A stretch of DNA of 64,000 nucleotides from Streptomyces sp. NBC_01451 (GTDB lineage: Bacteria > Actinomycetota > Actinomycetes > Streptomycetales > Streptomycetaceae): assembly GCF_036227485.1 (NCBI RefSeq), contig NZ_CP109479.1, positions 930,001 to 994,000 of the forward strand, read 5' to 3'. Below, piece after piece: positions 63,587 through 64,000 of the stretch. The stretch's first letter is position 1. The number at the start of each line of letters is the position of its first letter. The notes beneath the pieces are model-generated. The model saw only the letters and a program-made list of their open reading frames with translations. It searched no databases and was not told the DNA's origin. A program made the position numbers and the translations under genes.

Positions 63587-64000
63587 TCAGGCCCCCGTGG
63601 CACCGTCGACGAGTTCGCGCAGGAGGTCGGCGTGGCCGTTGTGGCGTGCGTACTCCTCGATCATGTGCACCATGATCCAGCGCAGCGAGAGCCCCTGGGT
63701 ACCGGCCAGAGCCGCTTCCGCCTCGGACAGGCGTCCGGACTCGTCCAGTGAGGCAGCGGCGGCGACCAGCTCCCGGCTCCGCGCGATCTCCGCCCGCCAG
63801 ACGGCCAGCGCCTCGTCGAGCCCGCGCCCGGGGACCAGGGTGAAACCGTCACCCTTGCCCTCCGGGTGGACGACGGGCACGTCGAGGCCCGCGAACACCC
63901 GCTGGAACCAGTTCCGTTCGACCTCGGCCAGGTGCTGGACGAGCCCGAGCAGCGTCATCTCCGAGGGCGCCGCAGAGGCGAGCCTCACCTGCCTGTCGTC
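63587..64000 (-). CDS. DinB-like (DUF664) protein, 5' truncated by window edge
   Basis: The frame stays open to the right edge. The visible 137 residues show the DUF664/DinB pattern: [24 protein letters not shown] and the C-terminal [26 protein letters not shown], whose His residues would bind a metal. The family includes thiol-dependent transferases. The start lies outside the window. Confidence 0.88.
   Translation of the reverse strand, partial: DDRQVRLASAAPSEMTLLGLVQHLAEVERNWFQRVFAGLDVPVVHPEGKGDGFTLVPGRGLDEALAVWRAEIARSRELVAAAASLDESGRLSEAEAALAGTQGLSLRWIMVHMIEEYARHNGHADLLRELVDGATGA

Overview
The window is high-GC actinobacterial chromosome and most likely comes from Streptomyces. The evidence is GTG/TTG starts, many 1-4 base stop/start overlaps, a complete-but-for-egtE ergothioneine operon, an F420-type LLM oxidoreductase, a LAxTG sortase-E-like sorting signal, Tat-type secreted arabinan enzymes and the short intergenic repeat around GGGGAACTGCGCGACCAGCC that is common in Streptomyces. 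No tRNA, rRNA, CRISPR array or intact insertion sequence was seen. Both ends cut genes (a C-terminal fragment at 3-197 and a 5'-truncated DinB-like gene running off the right edge).

Region 1 (about 0.4-12.7 kb) is the most distinctive. A two-component system and a divergent exported DUF2202 protein, both with Met/His-rich stretches, border an island for sulfide and persulfide handling. The island holds a rhodanese, a human-type (type II) sulfide:quinone oxidoreductase, a CstB-like persulfide dioxygenase/rhodanese fusion, a membrane-anchored rhodanese, a TauE/SafE exporter, a small unknown protein, then on the minus strand a second SQR-like flavoprotein with TusE/DsrC-like and DsrE-like sulfur carriers, a CstR-type repressor and a DUF302 protein. 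Eight copies (six exact, two with one mismatch) of a 14-bp dyad TACC-N6-GGTA lie in front of these genes, so the island reads as one CstR regulon resembling, but larger than and arranged differently from, the Staphylococcus aureus cst operon.

Region 2 (12.9-26 kb) carries membrane and ion-transport genes: a DUF2231 protein, a P1B-like ATPase fused to a hemerythrin domain, a P2-type ATPase co-transcribed with two TrkA proteins, a stomatin/NfeD pair, a DM13 protein, a flavodoxin-like remnant, and a MarR-MarR-TPR operon. Both ATPases are preceded by similar GGGAC...GGCCC boxes that resemble DevR/DosR sites.

Region 3 (26-46 kb) is mostly ordinary metabolism and regulation: PepSY protein, peptide deformylase, pyridine nucleotide-disulfide oxidoreductase, thioredoxin, benzaldehyde-type dehydrogenase, LacI and TetR regulators with visible operators, FMN reductase, LLM oxidoreductase, TerC, HSL-family esterase, PucR regulator, a secreted GH43, an amidase, a small NfeD-like/flotillin pair, a lone PemK/MazF-like protein and a PARG-like protein.

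Region 4 (46-64 kb) contains the egtABCD operon, a dodecin, a HAD phosphatase, a secreted arabinan/pectin locus (parallel beta-helix protein, GH43-AbfB, GH127 with an inserted LamG domain), an MMPL transporter, a NarL-type two-component system, a remnant of a cell-wall-anchored protein, and a KhtTU-like K+/H+ antiporter pair.
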